Source of the DNA: Oscillospiraceae bacterium
Lineage (GTDB): Bacteria > Bacillota > Clostridia > Oscillospirales > CAG-272
Direction of reading: 5' to 3'
Assembly: GCA_015064555.1 (NCBI GenBank)
Contig: SVRZ01000003.1
Span: 34,773-98,772, forward strand
DNA length: 64,000 nucleotides
Shown piece by piece: positions 17,375 to 26,995 of the stretch. The translations under genes were made by a program, and so were the position numbers. Numbering within the stretch: position 1 is the first letter of the stretch; each line of letters starts with the position of its first letter. Under the pieces are notes generated by a model that ran no database searches, was not told where the DNA came from, and saw only the letters and a program-made list of their open reading frames with translations.

Positions 17375-18141
17375 GATCGTTTCTTGCATTTTTAAAAAAG
17401 GAGGCCGTTGAGCTATACAGAAGCGGAAGGGCGATATTGCTGCTTATCCTCTTCGTGGCATTGGGCATTATGAATCCGGCTGTGGCAAAGCTTACTCCCT
17501 GGATGCTACAGATGTTTGCCGACTCTATGGCAGAGAGCGGTATGACGGTCACCGCGGTAGAGGTAAATGCGCTCACATCCTGGACTCAATTTTTCAAGAA
17601 TATACCCATAGCTCTTATAGTGGTAATTTTTATGTACGCAGGCACTCTTGCCCAGGAAGCCTCATCCGGAAGACTCATTCCGCTATTGACCAAGGGGCTC
17701 TCGCGCCGTAAGGTCGTTCTTGCAAAGCTCACTGTGGTCCTCTTTATATGGACTGTGGGTTATTTCATGACCTATTTTATCACCTACTTATATAATGCAT
17801 ACTTCTGGGACAACAGCATCGCCACAGGACTTTTACCTGCGGTCATACATTGGTGGCTTTTCGGCTTATTTGCTATATGCGTAATGCTGCTCTTTTCCGC
17901 GTTGGCAAAGAGCTATGTCGGTGTTTTGCTCAGCACAGGTGCCACCGTTCTTGTTTCTTACCTTCTGGGTATGATCCCGAAGCTCAAGTGCGCCGTTCCT
18001 TCATCGCTTATGAACAGCGCCTCGCTTCTTACAGGAATTCAGGATAGCTTGGATTATGCCGCTGCTATATGGATCACGGTAGTCTTATCGCTTTTCTCGA
18101 TCGCCTCGGCAGTGATAGTGTTCGATAAGAGGCAGCTTTGA
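17371..18141 (+). CDS. ABC-2 type permease (YxlG-like)
   Basis: 256 residues with about six membrane helices and the usual cytoplasmic N-terminus FLAFLKKEAVELYRSGRA. The conserved segment EASSGRLIPLLTKGLSRRKVVLAKL after the second helix marks the ABC-2 family. Starts within the stop codon of the ATPase gene (ATGA). Likely exports a hydrophobic compound or peptide in response to the MerR-type regulator. A long-loop inverted repeat follows at 18244. Confidence 0.9.
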   Translation: MRSFLAFLKKEAVELYRSGRAILLLILFVALGIMNPAVAKLTPWMLQMFADSMAESGMTVTAVEVNALTSWTQFFKNIPIALIVVIFMYAGTLAQEASSGRLIPLLTKGLSRRKVVLAKLTVVLFIWTVGYFMTYFITYLYNAYFWDNSIATGLLPAVIHWWLFGLFAICVMLLFSALAKSYVGVLLSTGATVLVSYLLGMIPKLKCAVPSSLMNSASLLTGIQDSLDYAAAIWITVVLSLFSIASAVIVFDKRQL

Positions 18142-18243
18142 GCTTTATGTGTAACGCTGAAAATAAGCCTATAAGAATGTGAAAAAACTGTAGTGTAACC
18201 TCGATAATGTAAACAAATATTTTCAAAAAATCCTATAGATCCC

Positions 18244-18312
18244 AAAAATAAGCAAATAATCGCGGCAATCTTTGTTAGAAGCATGCTGTCGATCTTTTGC
18301 TTATTTTTTGTT
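18244..18312 (+). terminator. possible terminator after ABC exporter operon 2
   Basis: AAAAATAAGCAAA (18244-18256) pairs perfectly with TTTGCTTATTTTT (18296-18308), with about 39 bases between and a T-run at the right arm. The loop is long, so efficiency is uncertain. The stretch 18142-18428 otherwise holds no gene I can support. Confidence 0.5.
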
Positions 18313-18428
18313 TTACCGTGCCGTCACGCAAATTATTTGAAGACTCAAATCTGTTTGGTGCAGAAAAACAGCATCTTATCTGTCATAGAGGGAAGTTGCG
18401 CGCATCGCGTAGATTTAGTAAAATAATA

Positions 18429-18457
18429 TTGACTTTAGCGCGAACGTGTGATAGAAT
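18429..18457 (+). promoter_or_regulatory. sigma-A promoter of the giant surface-protein gene
   Basis: TTGACT (18429-18434), 17-bp spacer, TAGAAT (18452-18457). The predicted start of transcription near 18464 makes ATG 18510 the first usable start. Confidence 0.75.
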
Positions 18458-18509
18458 ATATAATATTATGTCTAAATATTTATTAAGTTATATTTTACGG
18501 AGCGCAAAA

Positions 18510-21500
18510 ATGAAAGAAAAGCTAAAGGCGAACAAGAAAAAGATAATAATCATATCATCTATAGCCCTTGCGGCGGCGGTGCTGCTGACCGTTCTGCTGA
18601 TACTTATCCTTGGCGGCAGAGGCGGCTCGGGCGATAACGGGGGCGGCGGTGCTCTCGCTGAGAGTATAACCTTCTATTACAGCTGTGAGGGATCGGAGGC
18701 TGAGCTCCTTTTATCCTCGGACGGAAGCTTCATCCTGACTTATAACGGTAAGTCGGATGAGGGAAGCTACTCGCTTTCGGATTCTGCTCTTACTCTCGAT
18801 TTTTCAGCGGATGGCAAGGAGAGCATCGAGGCGGTATACGACCGGGAAACGGTCACTCTGACCTACGGCTCTGTGTCTATGCGTATGCTTAAGAAGGTCT
18901 TTTACACCGTGAAATTCGATTCGGGCGAGGGCACTGCTGTTCCTGACGTATCGGTGCTTAACGGAAAGGGCGTGGCAAAGCCTGCCGATCCGGAGCGAAC
19001 AGGCTACATATTTCTCGGTTGGTATAAGGATAGTGGATTTGAAGATCCCTTCACCTTCGCATCCGACGTTGTTTTTGCCGATCTGACGCTTTATGCGCGT
19101 TGGATCAGCGAGAGCGAGGACAAGCGCGAATATACCATATCATTCGATCTCGCCTATGATACTGCGGAAAGGCTTGCGGCTATGCCTACCGTCGGTGCGC
19201 GCCTTTTCGGTGCACCGATTCCCACAAGAGCAGGCTTTGATTTTGCAGGCTGGTGGGTGAGCACCGTCAACGATCCCGAAAAACCGTCCTACGTATGTAC
19301 AGAGGATACCGTCTTCTCCGCAGATACGACGCTTTTTGCGCTCTGGTATCCGCAAGGAGCGACACGGCTTTTGCCTCCGTCGCTCAAATTATCCGCGGAC
19401 GGTATCGCTTGGTCCTCCGTAAAGGGAGCGCGCTCGTATGACGTCACCGTGACCGATTCCGAGGGGAAAACGGTATTCTCTCATTCGACAGGATCTTTTT
19501 CGCTTGACCTTGACTTTTCGGATTATCCCGCAGGGATATATGACATAAAAGTAGTTGCCAATGCCAATACCGGCTCTCTGGATAATTCGGCGGCATATTA
19601 CACCTTTGCAAATAAGGCTCTGGAAAAGATTCGTGACATATTAGTTTCCGGTGACTCGATGCTGGTATTCGAGGGCGTTGAGGGTGCCGAGAAATATCTC
19701 ATAACGGTAAAGTGCGGCAATCCCGATCACAGGCACACCGATTTTGATAACGGTCTTTCAAAGACCTTCAGCTTCGCAAATTGCCCGATGACGGCAGATG
19801 GTATCATATTTACCGTAAAGGCGGTCGCGGAGGGATATCTTTCCTCTGTATCCGATGAATTCATCCACAAAAAGCAGCTCTCCGCAGTAGGCGGACTCAC
19901 GTATGATGCCGAGGGCGGCAGGGTTATCTGGAGCGCGGTGGAATCTGCCGAGTATTATACGATATCCGTGACGTGTGCGGCTCATGATCATACCTCTGTT
20001 AACGTCGGCTCCTCGCACTCCTTCAGCATAAAGGAATGTGCGGGCGATATTACAGTCAGCGTATGTCCTGCGGCAGACGGATATGCAAGCCCGGAGGCGA
20101 CTGTGCTGACCGTCAGCAAGACCTCGCTTGCAACACCCGGCGGATTAGCCCTCAGGGGCACGGTTATCACCTGGAGCGCCGTTTCCGGTACTTCCGGATA
20201 TGAGGTATCGGTAAACGGCACGGTTTATACCTCGGACGCCTGCAGCTTCGATCTTTCGACAGTTTCCGCATCCAGCGATAAATACACCGTATCGGTGCGT
20301 GCCAAGGGTGCACAGAGCTCTCTTTGGTCCGAGCCTATGACGGTCAGCGTCGGCGGTATCGGAGGGGTACGCTATGAACGGAACACTCTTTATTGGAATC
20401 ACGTGCTCGGAGCCGACTATTATGAGATAGAAATAAACGGCGGCGGGCTTTTAAAGATAGAAAACGGAATAGCGAATGCAAGGATATCCCTCTCCAAAGA
20501 AGGAGAAAACCTTATAAAAGTGCGTTCTGTAAGCGGTACTGATGCTTCCGCATGGGCATCAGTATCGGTAAATGCCTCCTCGGTATCATTTGATACGCTT
20601 GGCGGTGGCTCGCTCGCTGTTCTTTACTACGCAGAGGGCGACGAGATATTCCTCCCCTCGGCACAGAGGACGGGATACGACTTTGTAGCATGGTATAACG
20701 TTCCGGGCGGTCCTTATGCTATCGGTAAGGAGATAAAGGGCGGCATATCGGACGGCAAGACGAATATAGTTCTCTATGCTCATTATAACCCCAAAAAATA
20801 TGAGATAACCTACAATTACGGAACGGGCGGCAGCGCCGCAGAGTCCGTCTGCGAGGTGACCTTCGGCAAGGATTACCTGCTTACGGTACCCGTGGCCGAT
20901 AATTCCGCTACCTCCTTCGGCGGCTGGTTCTCCGATCCTTACGGTAAAGGCATTCAGTATACGGATGCAACGGGCAGATCGCTATCGCCCTGGTCTGTAC
21001 CGGAAAGCAAGGAGCTTTACGCCTTCTGGATAGACGAAACGCTTGAGTTTACCCTCGTTAAGGTGAACGGCAAAGAGGTATATTCCGTTTCGGGCGGTAT
21101 GAGAATATCCCTGGTGAGCGCGGTCACTGTCCCCGCATACGTCGGTGATATACCCGTTGCGATGATAGACGGAAATGCATTCAAGGATTGCAAGAATCTT
21201 TTGGAGATAAACATTCCGGCTACGGTACAGCTCATATCCAGCCTCGATCCCTTTGAAGGCTGTTACGGACTCCGGGATATCAACGTATACGCAGTTGACG
21301 GAGTCGGCTCTTCACGCTATGAGTCGGCTGATGGCACGCTGATAGAAAGAAAGCAGGATGGAACAGCTGCTATTGTTGCCGTTCCTCGCGGCAGAACAGG
21401 AGTATACCGTATTCCGGACGGAATATCAGAAATACCGTCGGGCGCGTTCAAAAATTCGCTTTTCGAAGAACTCATCATCCCCACGGACGTATCTGTGATA

Positions 21501-24500
21501 GGTAACGATGCTTTTGCATCATGTGAGAATCTTACTCGCATAGAGTTTGTTGACTCTGCCGTAATAGATTCTGTACCCGAGCTCGTCATAGGCAAAAGAG
21601 CCTTCGGCGCATGCACGTCGCTTGAGAGAATCGAGCTTCCCGCGCGTCTTGCAAAGATCGAGCTTTCAAAATACTACGTGGATGCTTCGGGCACCCTTTC
21701 GCTTTCGGGAGATGATGCCTTTACGGGATGCACCTCGCTCTCTGACGTTACAGTATCGGGCAGGTCGGCATACTACGGTATCAGAGACGGTATGATATAT
21801 TCGGCAGACGGCAGACATCTTCTCTACTGTCCTACCTCCCGCTCAGGAGAGCTCGTCGTTCCCGTCGGCACTCAGTCTGTGGGCGCGGGCGCATTCATCG
21901 GATGCGGATTAACCACTCTGAGCCTGCCAAATACCGTTACTTACGTCGGGGAGTACGCATTTTATTCTCTGCCGCTTCGCTCTGTCACCTTCGGAGGCAG
22001 AGGACTGAACGACGTTACGGTAGGAGATAATTCCTTCCGCGGATGCTCCGAGCTTAAATCGGTAGTGTTTGAGCAGGGCAGCCGTATCTCGGTTATCGGT
22101 GAGTATGCATTTGCCGACTGCGTTGCTATGACCGAGCTTTCCGTACCCGCGACCGTAAGCGTTATAAGAACACGGGCATTTATGAACTGCATCGCTCTTT
22201 CGGGCGTCAGCTTCGCGGCAAACGGCAGAGCGCTTGAATTCGGCACCGACGTCTTTTATAATTGCACCTCTCTTACCACCGTAACCATTCCTGCCAACGT
22301 TTCAAGTATACCCGGAATATTCAGCGGATGTACCTCTCTTACCGAGGTCAAGGTTGATGAAAACAGTACATATTTCAGCAGTATTGACGGCGTTATATTC
22401 AGCAAGGATATGACCGAGGTGATCTATTTTCCGGAGGGCAAGGGCGGAAGCTACAGCATCCCCGAGGGTGTGACCGTTATTGCAAACGGAGTGTTCAGGG
22501 GCAATAAGACTCTTACCGAGCTTCGCATTCCGAACACCGTGTCGCGTATAGGTGATGAGGCATTCGGAGGAACCAAGATAGGTAAAATAAGCTTCTACGG
22601 TGACAGTCACGCAGACGGTCTTGTCATAGGAAAATCGGCATTCAGGGATGCATATTTCGAAAATTACGATTTCACACTTCCTTCTCACACAAAGGAGATA
22701 GGCGAATATGCCTTTTCCGGTGTGTATTACAAAAATATAATCCTCAACGAGGGCGTTGAGCTTCTCGGTGATTACGCATTCTATTTCCCGAACGGTGCAG
22801 GCGGCGGCACGGTCAATATCCCTGCAAGCGTGCGCTCCATCGGTAAATACTGCTTCTCGGGCGATAGCTATCTTGTGGGATCTGCCGAGTACGGATGCTA
22901 CGTCGGTGTGACCTTCACAAAGGAGAATTCCCGTCTTACGGATATAGGCGACTTTGCCTTCTATAAAAATTCGCATCTTACCGCACTCGATCTTCCCGAA
23001 TCTGTAAGAGTTATCGGAAATTACGCATTCTATGAGTGCCGCGGTCTTGCTGCAATTGAGCTTTCCGATTCGCTGGAGCTCATCGGAGCGTATGCATTTG
23101 CGGCATCCTCCTATTCAACCAAGCTGCCTGTTTCGGTGCTTGTTATTCCAAAAGGCGTACGCGAAATAGGCGCGCACGCATTCGAGCATTGCCATGATCT
23201 TACGTCGGTTACCTTTGAGGGAACCGTCGATTCTCCCGATCTCTATCTCGGTACAACCTATCTGAGAAGCTACACACGTGACGGTATGGAAATGCACGCG
23301 ATAGAGCGCGGAAACGTTTTTGCATCCTGCAATAAGCTCTCTGCGGTAATCCTCTCTCCCAATGTGACCGTGCTTGGTGACGGCTGCTTTATGAGCGCGG
23401 GAGATTCGGGCTTTACAGTGACCGTTCCCGAGGATAGCAGGCTGATGAGCATCGGTGCTTATTGCTTCTATAAATCAAGGCTGGCGTCGTTTATTATACC
23501 TGCAACCGTACGCAATCTCGCTCCCAAAGAGGAGTACGGTGTGACCTTTGACCGTATGGGTATAGGCGAGTATGCCTTTGCCGCATCCTCAGATCTTTCC
23601 GAAATAACCTTCCGCAAGGATGCGAATGCATATCCTCTTACTATCGGCTTCGGTGCCTTTTCGGGAGGAACTGCGCTCACGGAATTCGAGCTTCCCGCAA
23701 GGCTTTCGTCCTATACATCGGCAAGCGGAGAGGTCATACCCCCTCTTGCAGACGGTCCTTTGGTATTTTCGGGTGCGGACGGGCTTTCAGATCTCAAGGT
23801 AGAGAAGGGAAGTGCGCCTTACACCGTCTACGGCGGTATACTTTATACCGCGGATATGAAAGAGCTTGTCTTCTGTCCCGCATCCGTTACCGGTGAGGTA
23901 TCGATACCCGGAACGGTAGAGCTCATACACAGCTATGCATTCTATGAATGCGGGGAGATAACCTCGCTTAAATTTGTCGGCGGCACAGCACCCCTGACGG
24001 TTGGCGGGTATGCCTTCGCGGGGATGAAGGCGATAACCGAGGCGTCGCTTCCATCTGCGACCGTAGCTCTGGGTGAGGGCGCGTTTATGGGATGCACCTC
24101 GCTTGAAGCGATAACTCTTTCGAAAAATCTTCGCGACTTTGATATTTCGGCGCTCGACGGATGCACGGCACTTAAAAATATATTTGTCGAATCCGCAAGC
24201 GCGAATTACACATCCTTGGGCGGCGTTCTTTACAATGCCGCAAAAACCCATCTTGTGCTTTATCCCGTCGGACGTACCGACAGTGTCTATGCAGTTCCCG
24301 ATGGCGTCGGAGCAATCGGAAGGTACGCATTCAGCGGTAACACATCGCTTACGGCGGTTTCTCTTCCGCAGGGACTTCGTGAGATAAACGAGGGCGCATT
24401 TATGGGATGCACAGCACTTGCTGCTATCTCGGTTCCGACTACCGTATCTATCATAGGTGATATGGCATTTGCGGATGCGACACTAACAGAGCTTATATTC

Positions 24501-26792
24501 GAATTCGGCGGTACAGACAGGCTCATCATAGGCAATAGTGCCTTTATGAATATAGGTGCCGAGTCGGTTATTCTGCCTGCCAGACTTTCTGTCATAGGAA
24601 GCGATGCATTCTCAGGCTCTGCGCTCTCCTCACTCGCCTTTGAGATCTCCGAGAGCTATCAGCTTACCGAGATAGGTGATAATGCCTTCTTCAAAACTGC
24701 TCTTTCGTCGGTAAGACTTCCGGACGGGGTAGTCAGGATAGGAAATAGCGCATTTGGAGAGATAAGCACTCTTAATGAGGTCATTCTCGGAGAGGGACTT
24801 ACCGAGATAGGCGAGAAGGCATTCTCAAAATCCTCCCTGAAGTCAATAAATCTACCCGCAAGTCTTAAGATCATCGGAGCGCGTGCGTTCTATGCCTGCA
24901 AGTCGCTTACAGCGGTAGTCTTTGCCGATAATTCGATGCTTGAGGTGATCTCGGCAGGCGCATTTGCTGACTGCACCTCGCTTTCCGCAATAAGGCTTCC
25001 TTCATATCTTACCGAGATAGGCGGTGGTACTGATAACGGAGCCTTTATGGGCTGTACCTCGCTTGAAACGGTAGTCTTTGACAGCTCTCTTAACTGTAAG
25101 CTCATAGGTGACTATGCATTCTATAACTGCTGTGCACTTTCCACCCTCTCTCTCCCCGCATCGGTGGGTGAGCTTGGAGATTATGCATTTTCGATGTGCA
25201 CCTCGCTCGTAAAGATAACCATTCCGCTTACGACCACTAAGCTCGGAAAGAGTCTTTTCGAGGGCTGCACCTCGCTTTGCGAGGCAGAGCTTGAGAGCGG
25301 TGCGGCTGTTATGCCCGAGAAGATGTTCAACGGATGCTCAAGCCTTACGTACATATGCATTCCGAGAAGTGTCAACGAGATAGGTAAGAGCTGCTTTGCA
25401 GGTACCGCTATTGAGTCCTTTGACGTAGCGGAGGGCAATATGAGCTTCGTTGCCATATCGGGAATCATATACAATATTTCCAGAACCGAAATACTTCATT
25501 TCCCTCCGAACAGTACGACCACCACTCTCTTCATTCCGAAGGAGATAGTTTCTATCCCTGCGGGTAACTTTGAGGGCTGCACGAATATCAGGGAGGTCAT
25601 ATTCGAGGAGGGAGGAACCACTCCCCTTATGATAGGCGAGAAGGCATTCCTTGGCTGCTATCAGCTGAGAAAGGTCGTCCTTCCGGACAGACTTGTATCT
25701 ATAGGCAAATATGCCTTCAAGGAGTGCTATGCGCTCACCTCGATCAATATACCTAAGAGCGTTACCGAGATAGGCGATTACGCATTCACATGGTGCTATA
25801 AGCTTTACGAGGTATATAACGAGTCTGCTATCGCCAATATAGGCTCGAAGGGCTCTATAAAGACGGCTCAGCCAAACGTTAATATATACACGCCTACCTC
25901 CGGAGCATCGGTTCTCTTCCGCGAGGGAGAGTTCCTCTTTGCAACCGTAAAGGGAGTCAAGACACTGATAGGATATGAGGGCGAAAACAGCGATGTAACT
26001 CTGCCTCGCGGCGAATACACCGTCGATGAATATCTGTTCTATAATAATGCATCGGTAACCAGCGTAACCATTCCCGATACCGAGGGTATCACGATAGCAT
26101 CGAGCCAGTCGTTCTCCGGATGTGTGCGACTCGTAAAGATCTTCGTATGCGACTCCTCCGTCCCCGGATCGTGGCATACAAGATGGCATAGCGGAATGAG
26201 CGTTGTATACGGATATACGGGTGAGGAGCTGACCTACACCTTTGTAACCAATGGCGGAGAAGAGATCGCTCCTATAAAATCGAGCGATATCATAAGGCTT
26301 CCCGTGCCCGTACGTGCCGATCACATATTCATCGGATGGTACGATAACGAATCTCTTTTTGGCGATCCGATATCGGGAAGTGATTATTACAGCTCCGATG
26401 CCACCGTCCTTTATGCGGGATGGATACATAAACACGACCGCTTCGGCGGCAAGAGCACCGAGGATGCCTTTGCCGCAGCGGACTCTGCCGACCGCACGAT
26501 ATATATCGACGAGGGCGGAGAGAAAATATACTTCCGCGTTGAGATAACCGAGGATACGAGCTACAGAATTTCGGCAACAGGTATCGACAACGTTGATCCT
26601 ATAATTTACGTTATGAATGCAGACGGAGCCGAGATCGCTAAGTTCGACCGGGGCAAGGCGGAATCTATCACGTATGACTTCTCCGCCGCCGACGGGAATA
26701 GCGTATACTATATCGTTATCGGATATTACAACGAAAAGTCTGTCGGCATGTCGAATGTGCAGATAATCCTGAATGAGCAGGAAAACGTTTAA
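18510..26792 (+). CDS. giant membrane-anchored BspA-LRR / InlB-repeat / FN3 surface protein
   Basis: 2760 residues. ATG 18510 follows ACGGAG and the promoter at 18429; the frame extends upstream to 18297 without support. Order: basic N-terminus and one membrane helix (about 9-32, KKKIIIISSIALAAAVLLTV) acting as an uncleaved anchor; a small beta domain (45-125); two InlB-type repeats (130-280, with GYIFLGWY and GFDFAGWW); about five FN3-like modules (285-690); two more InlB-like repeats (20587-21031); then about 1,600 residues of BspA-type leucine-rich repeats (LRR_5, pattern I-GxxAFxxCxxLxxVxLPxxVxxIG) to near 25860; an InlB-like repeat (26235-26430); and a C-terminal beta-sandwich like secreted-protein PPC domains. 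No LPXTG motif. Such proteins bind host or microbial surfaces; the ligand is unknown. Confidence 0.9.
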   Translation: MKEKLKANKKKIIIISSIALAAAVLLTVLLILILGGRGGSGDNGGGGALAESITFYYSCEGSEAELLLSSDGSFILTYNGKSDEGSYSLSDSALTLDFSADGKESIEAVYDRETVTLTYGSVSMRMLKKVFYTVKFDSGEGTAVPDVSVLNGKGVAKPADPERTGYIFLGWYKDSGFEDPFTFASDVVFADLTLYARWISESEDKREYTISFDLAYDTAERLAAMPTVGARLFGAPIPTRAGFDFAGWWVSTVNDPEKPSYVCTEDTVFSADTTLFALWYPQGATRLLPPSLKLSADGIAWSSVKGARSYDVTVTDSEGKTVFSHSTGSFSLDLDFSDYPAGIYDIKVVANANTGSLDNSAAYYTFANKALEKIRDILVSGDSMLVFEGVEGAEKYLITVKCGNPDHRHTDFDNGLSKTFSFANCPMTADGIIFTVKAVAEGYLSSVSDEFIHKKQLSAVGGLTYDAEGGRVIWSAVESAEYYTISVTCAAHDHTSVNVGSSHSFSIKECAGDITVSVCPAADGYASPEATVLTVSKTSLATPGGLALRGTVITWSAVSGTSGYEVSVNGTVYTSDACSFDLSTVSASSDKYTVSVRAKGAQSSLWSEPMTVSVGGIGGVRYERNTLYWNHVLGADYYEIEINGGGLLKIENGIANARISLSKEGENLIKVRSVSGTDASAWASVSVNASSVSFDTLGGGSLAVLYYAEGDEIFLPSAQRTGYDFVAWYNVPGGPYAIGKEIKGGISDGKTNIVLYAHYNPKKYEITYNYGTGGSAAESVCEVTFGKDYLLTVPVADNSATSFGGWFSDPYGKGIQYTDATGRSLSPWSVPESKELYAFWIDETLEFTLVKVNGKEVYSVSGGMRISLVSAVTVPAYVGDIPVAMIDGNAFKDCKNLLEINIPATVQLISSLDPFEGCYGLRDINVYAVDGVGSSRYESADGTLIERKQDGTAAIVAVPRGRTGVYRIPDGISEIPSGAFKNSLFEELIIPTDVSVIGNDAFASCENLTRIEFVDSAVIDSVPELVIGKRAFGACTSLERIELPARLAKIELSKYYVDASGTLSLSGDDAFTGCTSLSDVTVSGRSAYYGIRDGMIYSADGRHLLYCPTSRSGELVVPVGTQSVGAGAFIGCGLTTLSLPNTVTYVGEYAFYSLPLRSVTFGGRGLNDVTVGDNSFRGCSELKSVVFEQGSRISVIGEYAFADCVAMTELSVPATVSVIRTRAFMNCIALSGVSFAANGRALEFGTDVFYNCTSLTTVTIPANVSSIPGIFSGCTSLTEVKVDENSTYFSSIDGVIFSKDMTEVIYFPEGKGGSYSIPEGVTVIANGVFRGNKTLTELRIPNTVSRIGDEAFGGTKIGKISFYGDSHADGLVIGKSAFRDAYFENYDFTLPSHTKEIGEYAFSGVYYKNIILNEGVELLGDYAFYFPNGAGGGTVNIPASVRSIGKYCFSGDSYLVGSAEYGCYVGVTFTKENSRLTDIGDFAFYKNSHLTALDLPESVRVIGNYAFYECRGLAAIELSDSLELIGAYAFAASSYSTKLPVSVLVIPKGVREIGAHAFEHCHDLTSVTFEGTVDSPDLYLGTTYLRSYTRDGMEMHAIERGNVFASCNKLSAVILSPNVTVLGDGCFMSAGDSGFTVTVPEDSRLMSIGAYCFYKSRLASFIIPATVRNLAPKEEYGVTFDRMGIGEYAFAASSDLSEITFRKDANAYPLTIGFGAFSGGTALTEFELPARLSSYTSASGEVIPPLADGPLVFSGADGLSDLKVEKGSAPYTVYGGILYTADMKELVFCPASVTGEVSIPGTVELIHSYAFYECGEITSLKFVGGTAPLTVGGYAFAGMKAITEASLPSATVALGEGAFMGCTSLEAITLSKNLRDFDISALDGCTALKNIFVESASANYTSLGGVLYNAAKTHLVLYPVGRTDSVYAVPDGVGAIGRYAFSGNTSLTAVSLPQGLREINEGAFMGCTALAAISVPTTVSIIGDMAFADATLTELIFEFGGTDRLIIGNSAFMNIGAESVILPARLSVIGSDAFSGSALSSLAFEISESYQLTEIGDNAFFKTALSSVRLPDGVVRIGNSAFGEISTLNEVILGEGLTEIGEKAFSKSSLKSINLPASLKIIGARAFYACKSLTAVVFADNSMLEVISAGAFADCTSLSAIRLPSYLTEIGGGTDNGAFMGCTSLETVVFDSSLNCKLIGDYAFYNCCALSTLSLPASVGELGDYAFSMCTSLVKITIPLTTTKLGKSLFEGCTSLCEAELESGAAVMPEKMFNGCSSLTYICIPRSVNEIGKSCFAGTAIESFDVAEGNMSFVAISGIIYNISRTEILHFPPNSTTTTLFIPKEIVSIPAGNFEGCTNIREVIFEEGGTTPLMIGEKAFLGCYQLRKVVLPDRLVSIGKYAFKECYALTSINIPKSVTEIGDYAFTWCYKLYEVYNESAIANIGSKGSIKTAQPNVNIYTPTSGASVLFREGEFLFATVKGVKTLIGYEGENSDVTLPRGEYTVDEYLFYNNASVTSVTIPDTEGITIASSQSFSGCVRLVKIFVCDSSVPGSWHTRWHSGMSVVYGYTGEELTYTFVTNGGEEIAPIKSSDIIRLPVPVRADHIFIGWYDNESLFGDPISGSDYYSSDATVLYAGWIHKHDRFGGKSTEDAFAAADSADRTIYIDEGGEKIYFRVEITEDTSYRISATGIDNVDPIIYVMNADGAEIAKFDRGKAESITYDFSAADGNSVYYIVIGYYNEKSVGMSNVQIILNEQENV

Positions 26793-26995
26793 AGGATCAG
26801 CCCTTTAAGAATATCCGACTCCACAGACATAATGCATATATTTAAAACCCACGCCGAGCGCGTCGGGCGACACGCAAATACGTGTACCCGGCGCCGAGGC
26901 GCGGCAGATTTTGCCCAAACGGGAACGGAAATGAAAAAGATCAATTCCGCTCCTCTTTGTGTAAAATAACCTAAAGTGATCAAAGGAAACAATCA
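26793..26995. other. GC-rich structured intergenic segment
   Basis: 203 bp between the giant gene and the next. The stretch 26850-26905 is markedly more GC-rich than its surroundings and can fold into an imperfect hairpin: ACACG (26870-26874) with CGTGT (26881-26885), CGGG (26864-26867) with CCCG (26887-26890), and outer GC pairs. It is not a simple terminator because no T-run follows. Two overlapping minus-strand frames of about 65 codons cross it but have no ribosome binding site. Confidence 0.4.

Noticed and set aside
18297..18509. N-terminal extension of the giant surface protein to 18297
   Set aside because: It overlaps a terminator-like repeat and the promoter at 18429-18457; ATG 18510 has a ribosome binding site and gives a sensible membrane anchor.
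25338..26435. 365-codon minus-strand frame inside the BspA-LRR gene
   Set aside because: It is a by-product of repeat composition, with Arg/Tyr-rich nonsense sequence and no start signals.
18510..26792. CRISPR-like periodicity
   Set aside because: The periodic pattern is protein-level leucine-rich repeat coding with diverged DNA, not identical repeats with unique spacers.
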